Shown piece after piece: positions 8,520-15,578 of a stretch of 32,391 nucleotides of DNA. The stretch's first letter is position 1. Every line of letters begins with the position of its first letter. The stretch is from Chloroflexota bacterium (GTDB taxonomy: Bacteria; Chloroflexota; Anaerolineae; Anaerolineales; Anaerolineaceae), in assembly GCA_029265085.1 (NCBI GenBank), contig JAJUJY010000030.1:1-32391 (forward strand). Reading direction: 5' to 3'. The translations under genes and the position numbers were made by a program. The notes under the pieces are model-generated. The model was not told the DNA's origin. It saw only the letters and a program-made list of their open reading frames with translations, and made no database searches.

Positions 8520-8558
8520 AATGTCTTTCTCTCAAATCAAATTAGGACCATTTTAACA

Positions 8559-8572
8559 TAGAAATCTTTCTA
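8559..8572. promoter_or_regulatory. dyad TAGAAA-TC-TTTCTA upstream of hisS
   Basis: A perfect 6-bp inverted repeat with a 2-base centre lies 40-53 bases upstream of the hisS start, where a promoter is expected. It could be an operator; it is AT-rich and the support is only structural. Confidence 0.25.
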
Positions 8573-8727
8573 ATCACCCTTTGGATGATCAAATCCATAA
8601 CAAAATCTACCAGTTCAGCCCCGGAGGAAATCCAAATTCATGATCAATGATTATGACATTTAGGCGAAACGCCACTTTACAGATAAGGATATTTCGTTCA
8701 AAATTAGATCAATATTAACTTGTGCTA

Positions 8728-8759
8728 TTGCGAACAAACTCGCAGGGTTAAGGTACAAT
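8728..8759 (+). promoter_or_regulatory. candidate promoter with Rex-like dyad before the hydrogenase-accessory operon
   Basis: TACAAT at 8754-8759 is a good -10 box, 37 bases before the first gene. The 18 bases at 8728-8745 (TTGCGAACAAACTCGCAG) hold the inverted repeat TGCGA-N6-TCGCA. This fits the layout of Rex operators (TTGTGAA-N4-TTCACAA) with symmetric changes, and would sit over the -35 to -10 region. Rex is an NADH/NAD+-sensing repressor, plausible for NAD-linked hydrogenase genes. A flanking TTAAC/GTTAA pair (8715-8719, 8747-8751) adds symmetry. Assignment to Rex is inference. Confidence 0.35.
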
Positions 8760-8796
8760 AATTACTGTTATTATTTCTCTTAAGGGTCAGGTAGCT

Positions 8797-9177
8797 ATGA
8801 AGGTAAAAGAAATCATCGCCATCACCGAAGGTAGGGTCATAAACTCCTCAGCCGATTTAAACCGAGAAATCAAAGGTGGTTTTGGTGCAGACCTGATGAG
8901 TGACGTTTTAGCTTCCATTCAGCCGGAAGCCGTCCTGTTAACCGGATTGTGTAATCCGCAGGTTGTCCGCACAGCGGTTATGGCCGATGTTGCCGCGATT
9001 GTGTTGGTGCGCGGCAAACAACCCCCACCCGAAACGCTGGAATTAGCCCGGCAGGAAGAAATTCCACTGATCACTTCTCCCTTTGGTATGTTTGAACTTT
9101 GCGGGCGCTTGTATCGCGCTGGGTTAACCAGTCTGGAAATGCCCGTTCAGGAAGATAACAACTGTTCATGTGATTAA
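8797..9177 (+). CDS. DRTGG domain protein, hydrogenase-associated (copy 1)
   Basis: A 126-residue DRTGG-domain protein (the fold of the regulatory part of some pyrophosphatases and phosphotransacetylases, where nucleotide sensing is suspected). Signs are the N-terminal IIAITEGRVI, the central KGGFGADLMSDVLA, and a following segment in which a ligand pocket is usual. It ends in NNCSCD. Proteins of this type are commonly found beside bifurcating FeFe hydrogenases and are sometimes labelled iron-sulfur binding hydrogenase, although no cluster motif is evident here. AAGGGTCAGG upstream supports the ATG. A terminator-like hairpin follows at once. A second copy lies at 10271-10612. Confidence 0.8.
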   Translation: MKVKEIIAITEGRVINSSADLNREIKGGFGADLMSDVLASIQPEAVLLTGLCNPQVVRTAVMADVAAIVLVRGKQPPPETLELARQEEIPLITSPFGMFELCGRLYRAGLTSLEMPVQEDNNCSCD

Positions 9178-9186
9178 TTAACCAAT

Positions 9187-9210
9187 GCAGCCAGGGATGA
9201 CCCTGGCTGC
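9187..9210 (+). terminator. hairpin terminator after DRTGG copy 1
   Basis: A perfect 10-bp GC-rich stem (9187-9196 with 9201-9210) with a 4-base loop is followed by GCTTTATCCTTTCC. The weak T-tract suggests partial read-through into the CBS-kinase gene 57 bases on. Confidence 0.6.
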
Positions 9211-9266
9211 GCTTTATCCTTTCCAGCCACTTCCATCCCCTTTATCCCAATAACAGGAATATTTCT

Positions 9267-10274
9267 ATGGATCAATCCGCACTCCATAAGTCACGGATTA
9301 TCACAGACCAAGAAGCCGAAAACATTACGCGTGTTGAAGAACTGGCCTATGAAATCAAAGTCCAGGAGGTCATGACCAATACCCCTATTGTCATGACACC
9401 CGACATGAACATGGAACACGTGCTGGAACAATTCCGCCAGGCGCGGATTTCCGGTGCTCCGGTGGTTGAATCCGACCGTTTAACCGGCGTGATCAGTATT
9501 GAGGACTTGATTCGCTGCCTGACAAACGCCGACCTGCAAGCCACAGTCGCCAAGTACATGTCTTCTTCGCCAATCACGGTCAAAGACACCGACCCGGTTG
9601 TAGAAGCACTTAAAATGTTTGTCAACGCCAAAATTGGCCGCCTGCCAGTTGTGGATAAAAACGAGAAATTGGTCGGCATCTTAACCAAAGGCGATGTTAC
9701 ACGCGGTATATTAAAAGCACTCCAGCAAGATTACCAAACAGAAGAAGTTCGCAAATACCGCGCTTCGCATCTATTTGAAGATATTGAATCGGAACGCACC
9801 AGCCTGATCCTGCGCTACAACATCAAGCAAGGCGATTTCACGCATGGCGGTGCTGCCTCCAGCAAAATTAAGCGAGCCTTAATCCGCCTGGGCGCAAACC
9901 CGCAAATTGCCCGCCGCTGCGGAATTGCCACCTATGAAGCCGAGATGAATTTAATTATCCACACTACCGATGGCGGTGTGATCCGGGTAGAAATTGAACC
10001 CCATCAAATTTCTATTGATGTGTATGACTACGGCCCCGGCATCAAGGACGTAGAACTGGCTATGCGCCCTGGTTACTCTACCGCAACAGAAAAAATCCGC
10101 GAATTAGGTTTTGGCGCTGGCATGGGTCTGGTGAATATTTCTCGATGTGTAGATTCAATGAAACTTGAATCAGTTTGGGGCAAAGGCACCCGTTTGAGAA
10201 TGAAAATCTACCTACAACAACCCGAAACAGTCGGTGAAGGCTATCCGGCCAAAAATCAGGAGAATCCATCATGA
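9267..10274 (+). CDS. CBS-pair protein with GHKL (anti-sigma-type) ATPase domain
   Basis: A 335-residue cytoplasmic protein. Two CBS domains (about 32-90 and 95-150), which usually bind adenine nucleotides, are followed by a histidine-kinase-like/serine-kinase ATPase domain (about 180-315). N box EAEMN is at 224-228, G1 DYGPG at 254-258 and G2 GFGAGMGL at 281-288. There is no phosphoacceptor HisKA domain, so it resembles RsbW/SpoIIAB-type switch kinases rather than a sensor histidine kinase. This fusion is known next to FeFe-hydrogenase genes. Its 3' end overlaps the second DRTGG gene by 4 bases, so the two are probably translationally coupled. The substrate is unknown. CAGGAA upstream supports the start. 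Confidence 0.85.
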   Translation: MDQSALHKSRIITDQEAENITRVEELAYEIKVQEVMTNTPIVMTPDMNMEHVLEQFRQARISGAPVVESDRLTGVISIEDLIRCLTNADLQATVAKYMSSSPITVKDTDPVVEALKMFVNAKIGRLPVVDKNEKLVGILTKGDVTRGILKALQQDYQTEEVRKYRASHLFEDIESERTSLILRYNIKQGDFTHGGAASSKIKRALIRLGANPQIARRCGIATYEAEMNLIIHTTDGGVIRVEIEPHQISIDVYDYGPGIKDVELAMRPGYSTATEKIRELGFGAGMGLVNISRCVDSMKLESVWGKGTRLRMKIYLQQPETVGEGYPAKNQENPS

Positions 10275-10612
10275 ATCTGGCACAAATCATCCAAGAACTC
10301 AACCTCACCGTGCTTACTGCCACCGAGGATTATTCAGACCGCGAGCCAACTGGCGGTTATGCATCCGACCTGTTAAGTTGTGTCATGACCGGTGCGCCCC
10401 GCGGCGGGTTATGGATTACGCTGCAAGCCCATATCAATATAGTCGCGGTTGCTGCCTTACTGGATCTGGCTGCTGTAATTATTACCGAAGGCGCAGAACC
10501 TGACCCGGCAACCATCGCAAAAGCAAACGAAGAAGGCATTACCCTGTTAGCCACATCTATGCCGACCTACACCTTGATTGGAAAATTGTGGGATTTAGGG
10601 ATTAAGAATTAA
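10271..10612 (+). CDS. DRTGG domain protein, hydrogenase-associated (copy 2)
   Basis: A 113-residue DRTGG protein starting inside the stop of the CBS-ATPase gene (ATGA overlap). It shares the plan of copy 1 (helix and strand, then GGYASDLLSCVM, then a segment ending in IITEGAEPD and a final regulatory-looking helix) but is clearly diverged and lacks the C-terminal cysteines. Together with copy 1, the CBS-ATPase and PHP gene it builds a compact module of probable nucleotide-sensing proteins ahead of the HydC/HydB genes. The biochemical role is not established in this family; regulation or assembly of the hydrogenase is inference from context. Confidence 0.8.
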   Translation: MNLAQIIQELNLTVLTATEDYSDREPTGGYASDLLSCVMTGAPRGGLWITLQAHINIVAVAALLDLAAVIITEGAEPDPATIAKANEEGITLLATSMPTYTLIGKLWDLGIKN

Positions 10613-10636
10613 TAAACCGAAAGGTTTTCCTTACTT

Positions 10637-11407
10637 GTGGAATTAAAAACAATTCGGGCTGAATTACATATCCATACAGTACTCTCCCCTTGCGCAGAGA
10701 TCGAGATGCTGCCTCCATTAATAGTGACCGAAGCATTGGAGCGCGGTATTCAATGGTTGGCAATCACCGATCACAATGCCACCGGCAATATTCTCGCCGT
10801 CCAAAAAGCAGCCGAGGGTACCTCCTTAATGGTTATGCCCGGAATGGAAGTCCAGACCCGTGAAGAAGTTCACGCCTTGTGCTTATTTGACACATTGGAT
10901 CAAGCCTTGGCCTGGCAAAGCATTGTCGATCAAACCCTTCCGTCGATAGAAAACAAGGTGGATTTTTTCGGTGATCAATTGCTAGTAGATGAAAATGGTG
11001 ACTATCTTCAGCACGAAAACCGCTTGCTTTCTACTTCAATTTCATTATCATTAAATGAGGCTTGCGAGCACGTTCACACCTTGGGCGGAGTTTTTATCCC
11101 TGCTCATGTGAATCGAAAAGCCTTTGGCCTTCTGGCCACCCTGGGTTTCGTCCCCCAAGATGTACAATTTGAAGCATTGGAAATATCCCGCCATATCAAG
11201 CCAGCTGAAGCGCCATTAAAGTATCCGCAAATCGTTGGCTATCCACTGATCCAGAGCGGGGATGTTCACCGGTTGGATGAATTCCTTGGCGTCAATCAAT
11301 TTACCGTTGCCGCTCCAACCATCTTAGAACTTCGCATGGCTCTGCAAGGCAGAGATGGCCGCAGCATGCGGATCTTATCGCACACTGTCTCAGATTCCTT
11401 AAATTAA
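10637..11407 (+). CDS. PHP-domain metal-dependent hydrolase
   Basis: A 256-residue PHP-domain protein, a fold that binds two or three metal ions and cleaves phosphoesters. Metal-ligand motifs are seen in order: HIHT at 11-14, TDHN at 44-47, the GMEV glutamate, the AHVNR histidine, and GDVHR near the end. The start is GTG at 10637; AAAGG lies about 12 bases upstream, so initiation may be weak or coupled to the upstream gene 24 bases away. PHP genes in this position are a regular part of FeFe-hydrogenase neighbourhoods, and the substrate is unknown. The stop codon falls inside a 13-base near-perfect palindrome at 11397-11409. Confidence 0.85.
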   Translation: MELKTIRAELHIHTVLSPCAEIEMLPPLIVTEALERGIQWLAITDHNATGNILAVQKAAEGTSLMVMPGMEVQTREEVHALCLFDTLDQALAWQSIVDQTLPSIENKVDFFGDQLLVDENGDYLQHENRLLSTSISLSLNEACEHVHTLGGVFIPAHVNRKAFGLLATLGFVPQDVQFEALEISRHIKPAEAPLKYPQIVGYPLIQSGDVHRLDEFLGVNQFTVAAPTILELRMALQGRDGRSMRILSHTVSDSLN

Positions 11408-11452
11408 GGGGGGAATTTTCGAGAACTTCACAGATTCATGATAAACTTTCGT

Positions 11453-11491
11453 TAGTTACGACTTTCACAAATATGGATGACATTTGGTAAT
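11453..11491 (+). promoter_or_regulatory. candidate control region before hydC: Rex-like half-site and TGACATTTGG motif
   Basis: In the 177-base gap before hydC, 11464-11470 reads TTCACAA, a perfect Rex half-site. The opposite half (TAGTTAC, 11453-11459) matches only 4 of 7 positions. Directly after it, 11478-11491 reads TGACATTTGGTAAT, which recurs with one change at 18228-18241 and in a degenerate form at 8654. I could not identify a convincing -10 box. Confidence 0.3.
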
Positions 11492-11584
11492 AGTCTTTCA
11501 AATTCTACGGCGGTAAACTTTGAAGGAATAGGCCTTTAAAAAGCCACCAATTTCGTCCAATTATTACTGATAGGGAGCCCATTT

Positions 11585-12094
11585 ATGGCAAACGTTCTTG
11601 ATAAAGTACCATCCAATGATCCATTAGCCAATCCCGAACAGAAAAAGCTGATTGATGAAATCCTGGAAAAAAATCGCAATCTTCCAGGGGCGACCATGGT
11701 CGTGCTCAATGAACTGCAGAGCAAAATAGGTTTCATTTCTGAGCCCATGCAGAATTATGTAGCCTTGAAGCTTCACGTTCCGGTCAGCTCTGTTCACGGC
11801 GTCGTTTCTTTTTACTCGTTCTTCACCACCACCCCGCGCGGCCGCCACACCATCAAGTTCTGTATGGGTACCGCCTGCTATGTGGGTGGAACTCCGCAAT
11901 TGATTGACAAAGCCAAATCGCTGCTAGGGATTGATCCCGGTCAAACCACTGCGGACGGTCAAATCACGCTTGAGGTCTGCCGCTGTGTCGGTGCATGCAG
12001 CCAGGCTCCGGTAATCGTGGTGGACGAACAGTCTGTTGGCCGCGTCAAACCGAACAAATTCCCGCAAATTCTCCGCCCCCTACAAGAAGCGTAG
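11585..12094 (+). CDS. hydC: NuoE/HydC-type thioredoxin-fold [2Fe-2S] subunit (copy 1)
   Basis: A 169-residue partner of the FMN/NADH subunit, carrying one [2Fe-2S] cluster on a thioredoxin-like fold. Cluster ligands are C93 and C98 (CMGTAC) plus C134 and C138 (CVGAC); an additional C132 precedes them. The N-terminal helical part (about 20-75) is typical of NuoE, HoxE and HydC. AGGGAG upstream supports the ATG. In bifurcating hydrogenases HydC sits against HydB and passes electrons near the FMN. The matching HydB is at 13111, separated by two small genes. A second, shorter homologue is at 15089. Confidence 0.92.
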   Translation: MANVLDKVPSNDPLANPEQKKLIDEILEKNRNLPGATMVVLNELQSKIGFISEPMQNYVALKLHVPVSSVHGVVSFYSFFTTTPRGRHTIKFCMGTACYVGGTPQLIDKAKSLLGIDPGQTTADGQITLEVCRCVGACSQAPVIVVDEQSVGRVKPNKFPQILRPLQEA

Positions 12095-12104
12095 GTGAAC
12101 CTTC

Positions 12105-12659
12105 TTGAGAGAATTATCTTTGCATCTTCTTGATATCGCTGAAAACAGCGTTGCCGCAAAAGCTTCCACCGTTGAAATAAACGTTGTGGAAGATACTCGT
12201 TTAGACCGGCTGCGCATGAGCGTGAAAGATAACGGAATCGGTATGGATGCAGAGACCGTGGCAAAGGTCACCGATCCATTTGTCACCAGCCGGACAACCC
12301 GTAAAGTTGGTTTAGGAATTCCTTTGCTTAAGGCCGCCGCCGAAGCATGCAATGGTTTCCTGACGGTCGAATCCGAACTGGGTAAAGGGACCACACTCAC
12401 TGTTGAATTTCAACGCAGCCACATTGACCGGATGCCCATGGGGGATCTCGCGCAAACTATCCTGACCCTTGAAATTGGAAACCCACAAATCCATTGGATT
12501 TTTACCTATCAAGCGGATCAGGAAACGTTTATCTTTGATGATGAACCCATCAAAAAAGAGTTAGAAGATATCCCGCTTTCTGAACCTGTTGTTCTTGGTT
12601 TTCTCAGAGAACTCATTCAATCGGGAATCACCAATATTCAACCCGCGACAGTTTTCTAA
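12105..12659 (+). CDS. small GHKL-type ATPase, hydrogenase-associated
   Basis: A 184-residue protein with a GHKL ATPase domain over about residues 1-105: N box LDIAENS at 9-15, G1 DNGIGM in the 40s, G2 VGLGIPLL. It has no receiver, HisKA or membrane part. The start is TTG at 12105, chosen because REELS-type N-termini are normal here (MRELSLHLLDIAENS) and AGGTGA sits 6 bases upstream. The C-terminal 80 residues are an extra domain of unknown role. Such mini-kinases recur between hydC and hydB in anaerobes; a phosphorylation target is not known. It is the second GHKL protein in this locus. Confidence 0.82.
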   Translation: MRELSLHLLDIAENSVAAKASTVEINVVEDTRLDRLRMSVKDNGIGMDAETVAKVTDPFVTSRTTRKVGLGIPLLKAAAEACNGFLTVESELGKGTTLTVEFQRSHIDRMPMGDLAQTILTLEIGNPQIHWIFTYQADQETFIFDDEPIKKELEDIPLSEPVVLGFLRELIQSGITNIQPATVF

Positions 12660-12679
12660 ATACCCACAGGAGAGATATT

Positions 12680-13048
12680 ATGCCTACGATCAAAAGTCTC
12701 GACGATCTCAAGCGGATTCGGGAAGAAGCGCTCGAAAAACGGAAGATGAAGACTGCTTCCGGTCAGGCCCAGGTTATTGTTGGCATGGGAACATGCGGTA
12801 TCGCTGCTGGCGCCCGCGACACAATGAAAGCCATTCTGGATGCAATTCAAAGCGAAAATCTGGAAGGCGTAATCGTGACCCAAACAGGCTGCATTGGTCT
12901 TTGCGAACGCGAACCGATTGTGCAGGTTGTTGTCGGGGAAGAACCCAAAGTAACTTACGGCAAAGTCACTCCAGAAGTTGCCCGCCGTATCTTAAAAGAT
13001 CACGTTGTTAACGGTGAGGTGGTCAAGGATCACGTCATTCCGATGTAA
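12680..13048 (+). CDS. thioredoxin-fold [2Fe-2S] ferredoxin-like protein
   Basis: A 122-residue stand-alone thioredoxin-like ferredoxin. Motifs are GMGTCGIAAGA (C39) and TGCIGLC (C71, C75). Only three cysteines are present in the whole protein, while classical members use four, so either a different fourth ligand completes the cluster or the cluster is shared or absent. The N-terminal 28 residues are a charged helix. CAGGAGAG upstream gives a strong start. It lies 62 bases before hydB, whose own N-terminal domain has the same fold and also three of four cysteines. Likely role: electron carrier or assembly partner for the diaphorase (inference). Confidence 0.85.
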   Translation: MPTIKSLDDLKRIREEALEKRKMKTASGQAQVIVGMGTCGIAAGARDTMKAILDAIQSENLEGVIVTQTGCIGLCEREPIVQVVVGEEPKVTYGKVTPEVARRILKDHVVNGEVVKDHVIPM

Positions 13049-13110
13049 TCCTACCCATCCAATCAATTTACAAACTTTTTTGGACGAATACGTCTACAGG
13101 CAAAATCATT

Positions 13111-14892
13111 ATGAAGTATTATCGCTCGCATGTTTTGGTATGTGTTGATCCAGATTGCAAAAAGAAAGGCGCGCATGAAGTTCTGGATGCCCTCCAGGAT
13201 GAATTGGTAGCCCAAGGCCTGATCGATGAGGTCCAGGTACTGGAAACCTCACGCATTGGTGCCTGTGATTACGGCCCTGAACTGGTCGTCTATCCGGAAA
13301 ATGTTCATTATGTTGGACTGACCCCGGAAGACATGGCGTATGTTGTGGAAGAACATTTCCTCAAAGGCCGTGTTGTCAAGAAATTCCAATATCAAGAAGT
13401 AGTAGCGGTCGATGAAGAGTTAAGTGCGCCAACTCCGAAAGAAGTTCGGGTTGTGCTGCGCAATTGCGGAAAAATCGATCCGGAAAATATTGAAGACTAT
13501 ATTGCCGAAGATGGTTACCAGGCGCTGGCCAAAGCAATCACCGAAATGACCCCGGAACAGGTCATTGATGAAGTGTTGAAATCCGGCCTGCGCGGACGCG
13601 GTGGTGCAGGCTTCCCGGCGGCTAAAAAATGGCAGCTTGCCCGGATGAACCCCGGTGATATTAAATACATGGTCTGCAACGCGGATGAAGGCGATCCCGG
13701 CGCATTTATGAACCGGCGTGTATTGGAAAGCGATCCTCATGCCGTAATCGAAGGGATGACCATTGCTGCTTATGCCGTTGGATCAAGCCAGGGGTATATC
13801 TATTGTCGAGCCGAGTATCCTGTGGCCGTTTCAACCCTCCAAATTGCGCTCAACCAGGCACGGGCCTTGGGTCTCTTAGGAAAGAACATCCTGGGAACCG
13901 ATTTTTCCTTCGACCTGGAAGTTCGCATGGGTGCTGGTGCCTTCGTTTGTGGTGAGGAAACCGCATTAATGGCCTCCATTGAAGGCCGCCGTGGTGAACC
14001 TCGCCCACGCCCGCCCTTCCCGGCGGTCTCCGGTTTGTGGGGGAAACCCACCAATATCAACAATGTTGAAACGTATGCCAACGTTCCGCAAATCGTTTTA
14101 CGCGGAGCCGATTGGTTTGCCAGCATGGGAACCGAAAAAAGCAAAGGCACCAAGACCTTTGCCATGGCCGGCGACCTCAATCATACCGGTTTGATCGAAG
14201 TTCCCTTCGGTATCACCTTGCGCGAAATTGTGTACGATGTTGGCGGTGGTATTAAGAACGGCAAGGAATTTAAAGCCATTCAAACCGGCGGCCCAATGGG
14301 CGGTTTCTTACCCGAATCATTCCTTGATCTGCCCGTTGACTACGAAAAATTAACCCAGGCAGGCTCGATGATGGGTTCCGGCGGTATGATCGTCATGGAC
14401 GATGAAACCTGCATGGTCGATATGGCTCGCTTCTTCATGGAGTTCACCCAGGAAGAAAGTTGCGGTAAATGCACGCCTTGCCGTGTCGGTACCCGCCGTA
14501 TTCTGGAAACCCTGGTGCGGATTTGCGAAGGAAACGGTGTCGAAGAAGACCTGGAAATCCTGGATCAACTCTGCGCAGAGACAAAAGCCAACAGCCTTTG
14601 CGGTCTCGGTCAGGGTGCGCCTACTCCGGTCATCAGCTCCCTCAAGCACTTCCGCGATGAATACGAAGCCCATATTCGCGAAAAGCGCTGCCCGGCCAAA
14701 GTATGCCGTTCGCTCATTCGCTTTGACATCTTACCCGACACCTGCACCGGTTGTACCGTCTGCTCGCGCAACTGCCCGGTGAACGCTATCACCGGCGAAC
14801 GCCGCCAGCCGCACAATATCGACCCCGATATCTGCATCCGCTGCGGTATTTGTATGCAGGTTTGTAACTTTAACGCGATCGTCATTAACTAA
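13111..14892 (+). CDS. hydB: HydB/NuoF-type FMN and NAD(P)H-binding subunit with C-terminal ferredoxin domain
   Basis: A 593-residue flavoprotein. Domain order: an N-terminal thioredoxin fold (about 1-90) with C11, C16 and C52 but R48 where a fourth cysteine is expected; the NuoF core with the glycine-rich NADH/FMN motif GRGGAGFP (about 161-168) and CGEETAL; the N3-type [4Fe-4S] ligands C451, C454, C457 and C497; then a ferredoxin domain (about 535-593) with two CxxCxxC...C motifs starting at C545. This extra two-cluster tail is characteristic of HydB in electron-bifurcating hydrogenases, where FMN splits electrons between NAD(P) and ferredoxin. A terminator-like hairpin follows. Confidence 0.93.
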   Translation: MKYYRSHVLVCVDPDCKKKGAHEVLDALQDELVAQGLIDEVQVLETSRIGACDYGPELVVYPENVHYVGLTPEDMAYVVEEHFLKGRVVKKFQYQEVVAVDEELSAPTPKEVRVVLRNCGKIDPENIEDYIAEDGYQALAKAITEMTPEQVIDEVLKSGLRGRGGAGFPAAKKWQLARMNPGDIKYMVCNADEGDPGAFMNRRVLESDPHAVIEGMTIAAYAVGSSQGYIYCRAEYPVAVSTLQIALNQARALGLLGKNILGTDFSFDLEVRMGAGAFVCGEETALMASIEGRRGEPRPRPPFPAVSGLWGKPTNINNVETYANVPQIVLRGADWFASMGTEKSKGTKTFAMAGDLNHTGLIEVPFGITLREIVYDVGGGIKNGKEFKAIQTGGPMGGFLPESFLDLPVDYEKLTQAGSMMGSGGMIVMDDETCMVDMARFFMEFTQEESCGKCTPCRVGTRRILETLVRICEGNGVEEDLEILDQLCAETKANSLCGLGQGAPTPVISSLKHFRDEYEAHIREKRCPAKVCRSLIRFDILPDTCTGCTVCSRNCPVNAITGERRQPHNIDPDICIRCGICMQVCNFNAIVIN

Positions 14893-14902
14893 GCAGTCTA
14901 TC

Positions 14903-14934
14903 GGAGGGGATGAGAAACCCTTCTCACCCCCTCC
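14903..14934 (+). terminator. hairpin terminator after hydB
   Basis: A 13-bp stem (14903-14916 with 14921-14934) with one A-C mismatch and an ACCC loop lies 11 bases after the stop. The downstream tract TTATTGTTATTTAT is T-rich. It separates the first and second diaphorase gene groups. Confidence 0.7.
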
Positions 14935-15088
14935 ACTGATTATTGTTATTTATCCCACGAACTTCTCAGGCAGGAATTTGGCGTAATTGGCAAGCCTATC
15001 TGCGGGGTAACCGAACTGCAGACATGGGCTGTTATGGAAAATCCCGGTTTTTATTGTCCAGGAAAACACCACACCAAAGGAGGTCGGT

Positions 15089-15568
15089 ATGACCATTGAA
15101 GCCAAGAATGGGAACAAAATCAAGGAAGTTGTAGAAGCTGCCATTGAAAAACATGGGGCCAATCGAGAAGAACTGATCCCGATTTTAAATGATGTCAATC
15201 GGGCTTTAGGATATATTCCGGCTGAAGCATTTAACGAAATCAGCAAACGGCTCAAAGAGCCAAAAAGTCAGCTGTTTTCTGTCGCCAGTTTTTACCACAT
15301 GATTTCCACCAAACCGCGTGGTAAACACGTTATCCAATTCTGTGAATCGGCTCCGTGCCACGTGGTAGGAGGAAGGGAAGTTTGGGAAGCGCTGAAGGAT
15401 CACCTCCAGATTGAACCCAACGAAACCACTCCGGATGGAAAATGGACCTTGATTACTACCAGCTGCCTGGGTGTATGCGCAGTGGGTCCCGTGATCATCA
15501 TTGATGATGATATTTATGGGAATGTCGACCCGGCAAAAGTACCTGAAATTCTCGCTCATTATAACTAG
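15089..15568 (+). CDS. nuoE: NuoE-type [2Fe-2S] subunit (copy 2)
   Basis: A 159-residue second homologue of the thioredoxin-fold diaphorase subunit. Cluster ligands C85, C90 (CESAPC) and C126, C130 (CLGVC) are all present. It lacks the 10 or so N-terminal residues of copy 1 and is clearly diverged from it, so the duplication is not recent. AAAGGAGG upstream is a near-perfect ribosome site. It is followed after 10 bases by the matching NuoF, so the two form a tight pair. Partner FMN subunit and physiological electron donor are probably the 15579 gene and NADH; use by a formate dehydrogenase encoded elsewhere is an alternative. Confidence 0.92.
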   Translation: MTIEAKNGNKIKEVVEAAIEKHGANREELIPILNDVNRALGYIPAEAFNEISKRLKEPKSQLFSVASFYHMISTKPRGKHVIQFCESAPCHVVGGREVWEALKDHLQIEPNETTPDGKWTLITTSCLGVCAVGPVIIIDDDIYGNVDPAKVPEILAHYN

Positions 15569-15578
15569 GAGGCAATCG

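Noticed and set aside
8520..8796. T-box or other riboswitch in the hisS leader
   Set aside because: No T-box consensus or specifier-loop layout was found on the minus strand; only short dyads are seen.
11397..11409. CCTTAA-A-TTAAGG palindrome at the end of the PHP gene as terminator
   Set aside because: A one-base centre cannot form a hairpin loop and no T-run follows; it is probably a chance DNA palindrome.
15501..15578. N-terminal extension of the second NuoF back to 15501
   Set aside because: It overlaps nuoE in another frame, and the AGGAGG at 15567-15572 fixes the start at 15579.
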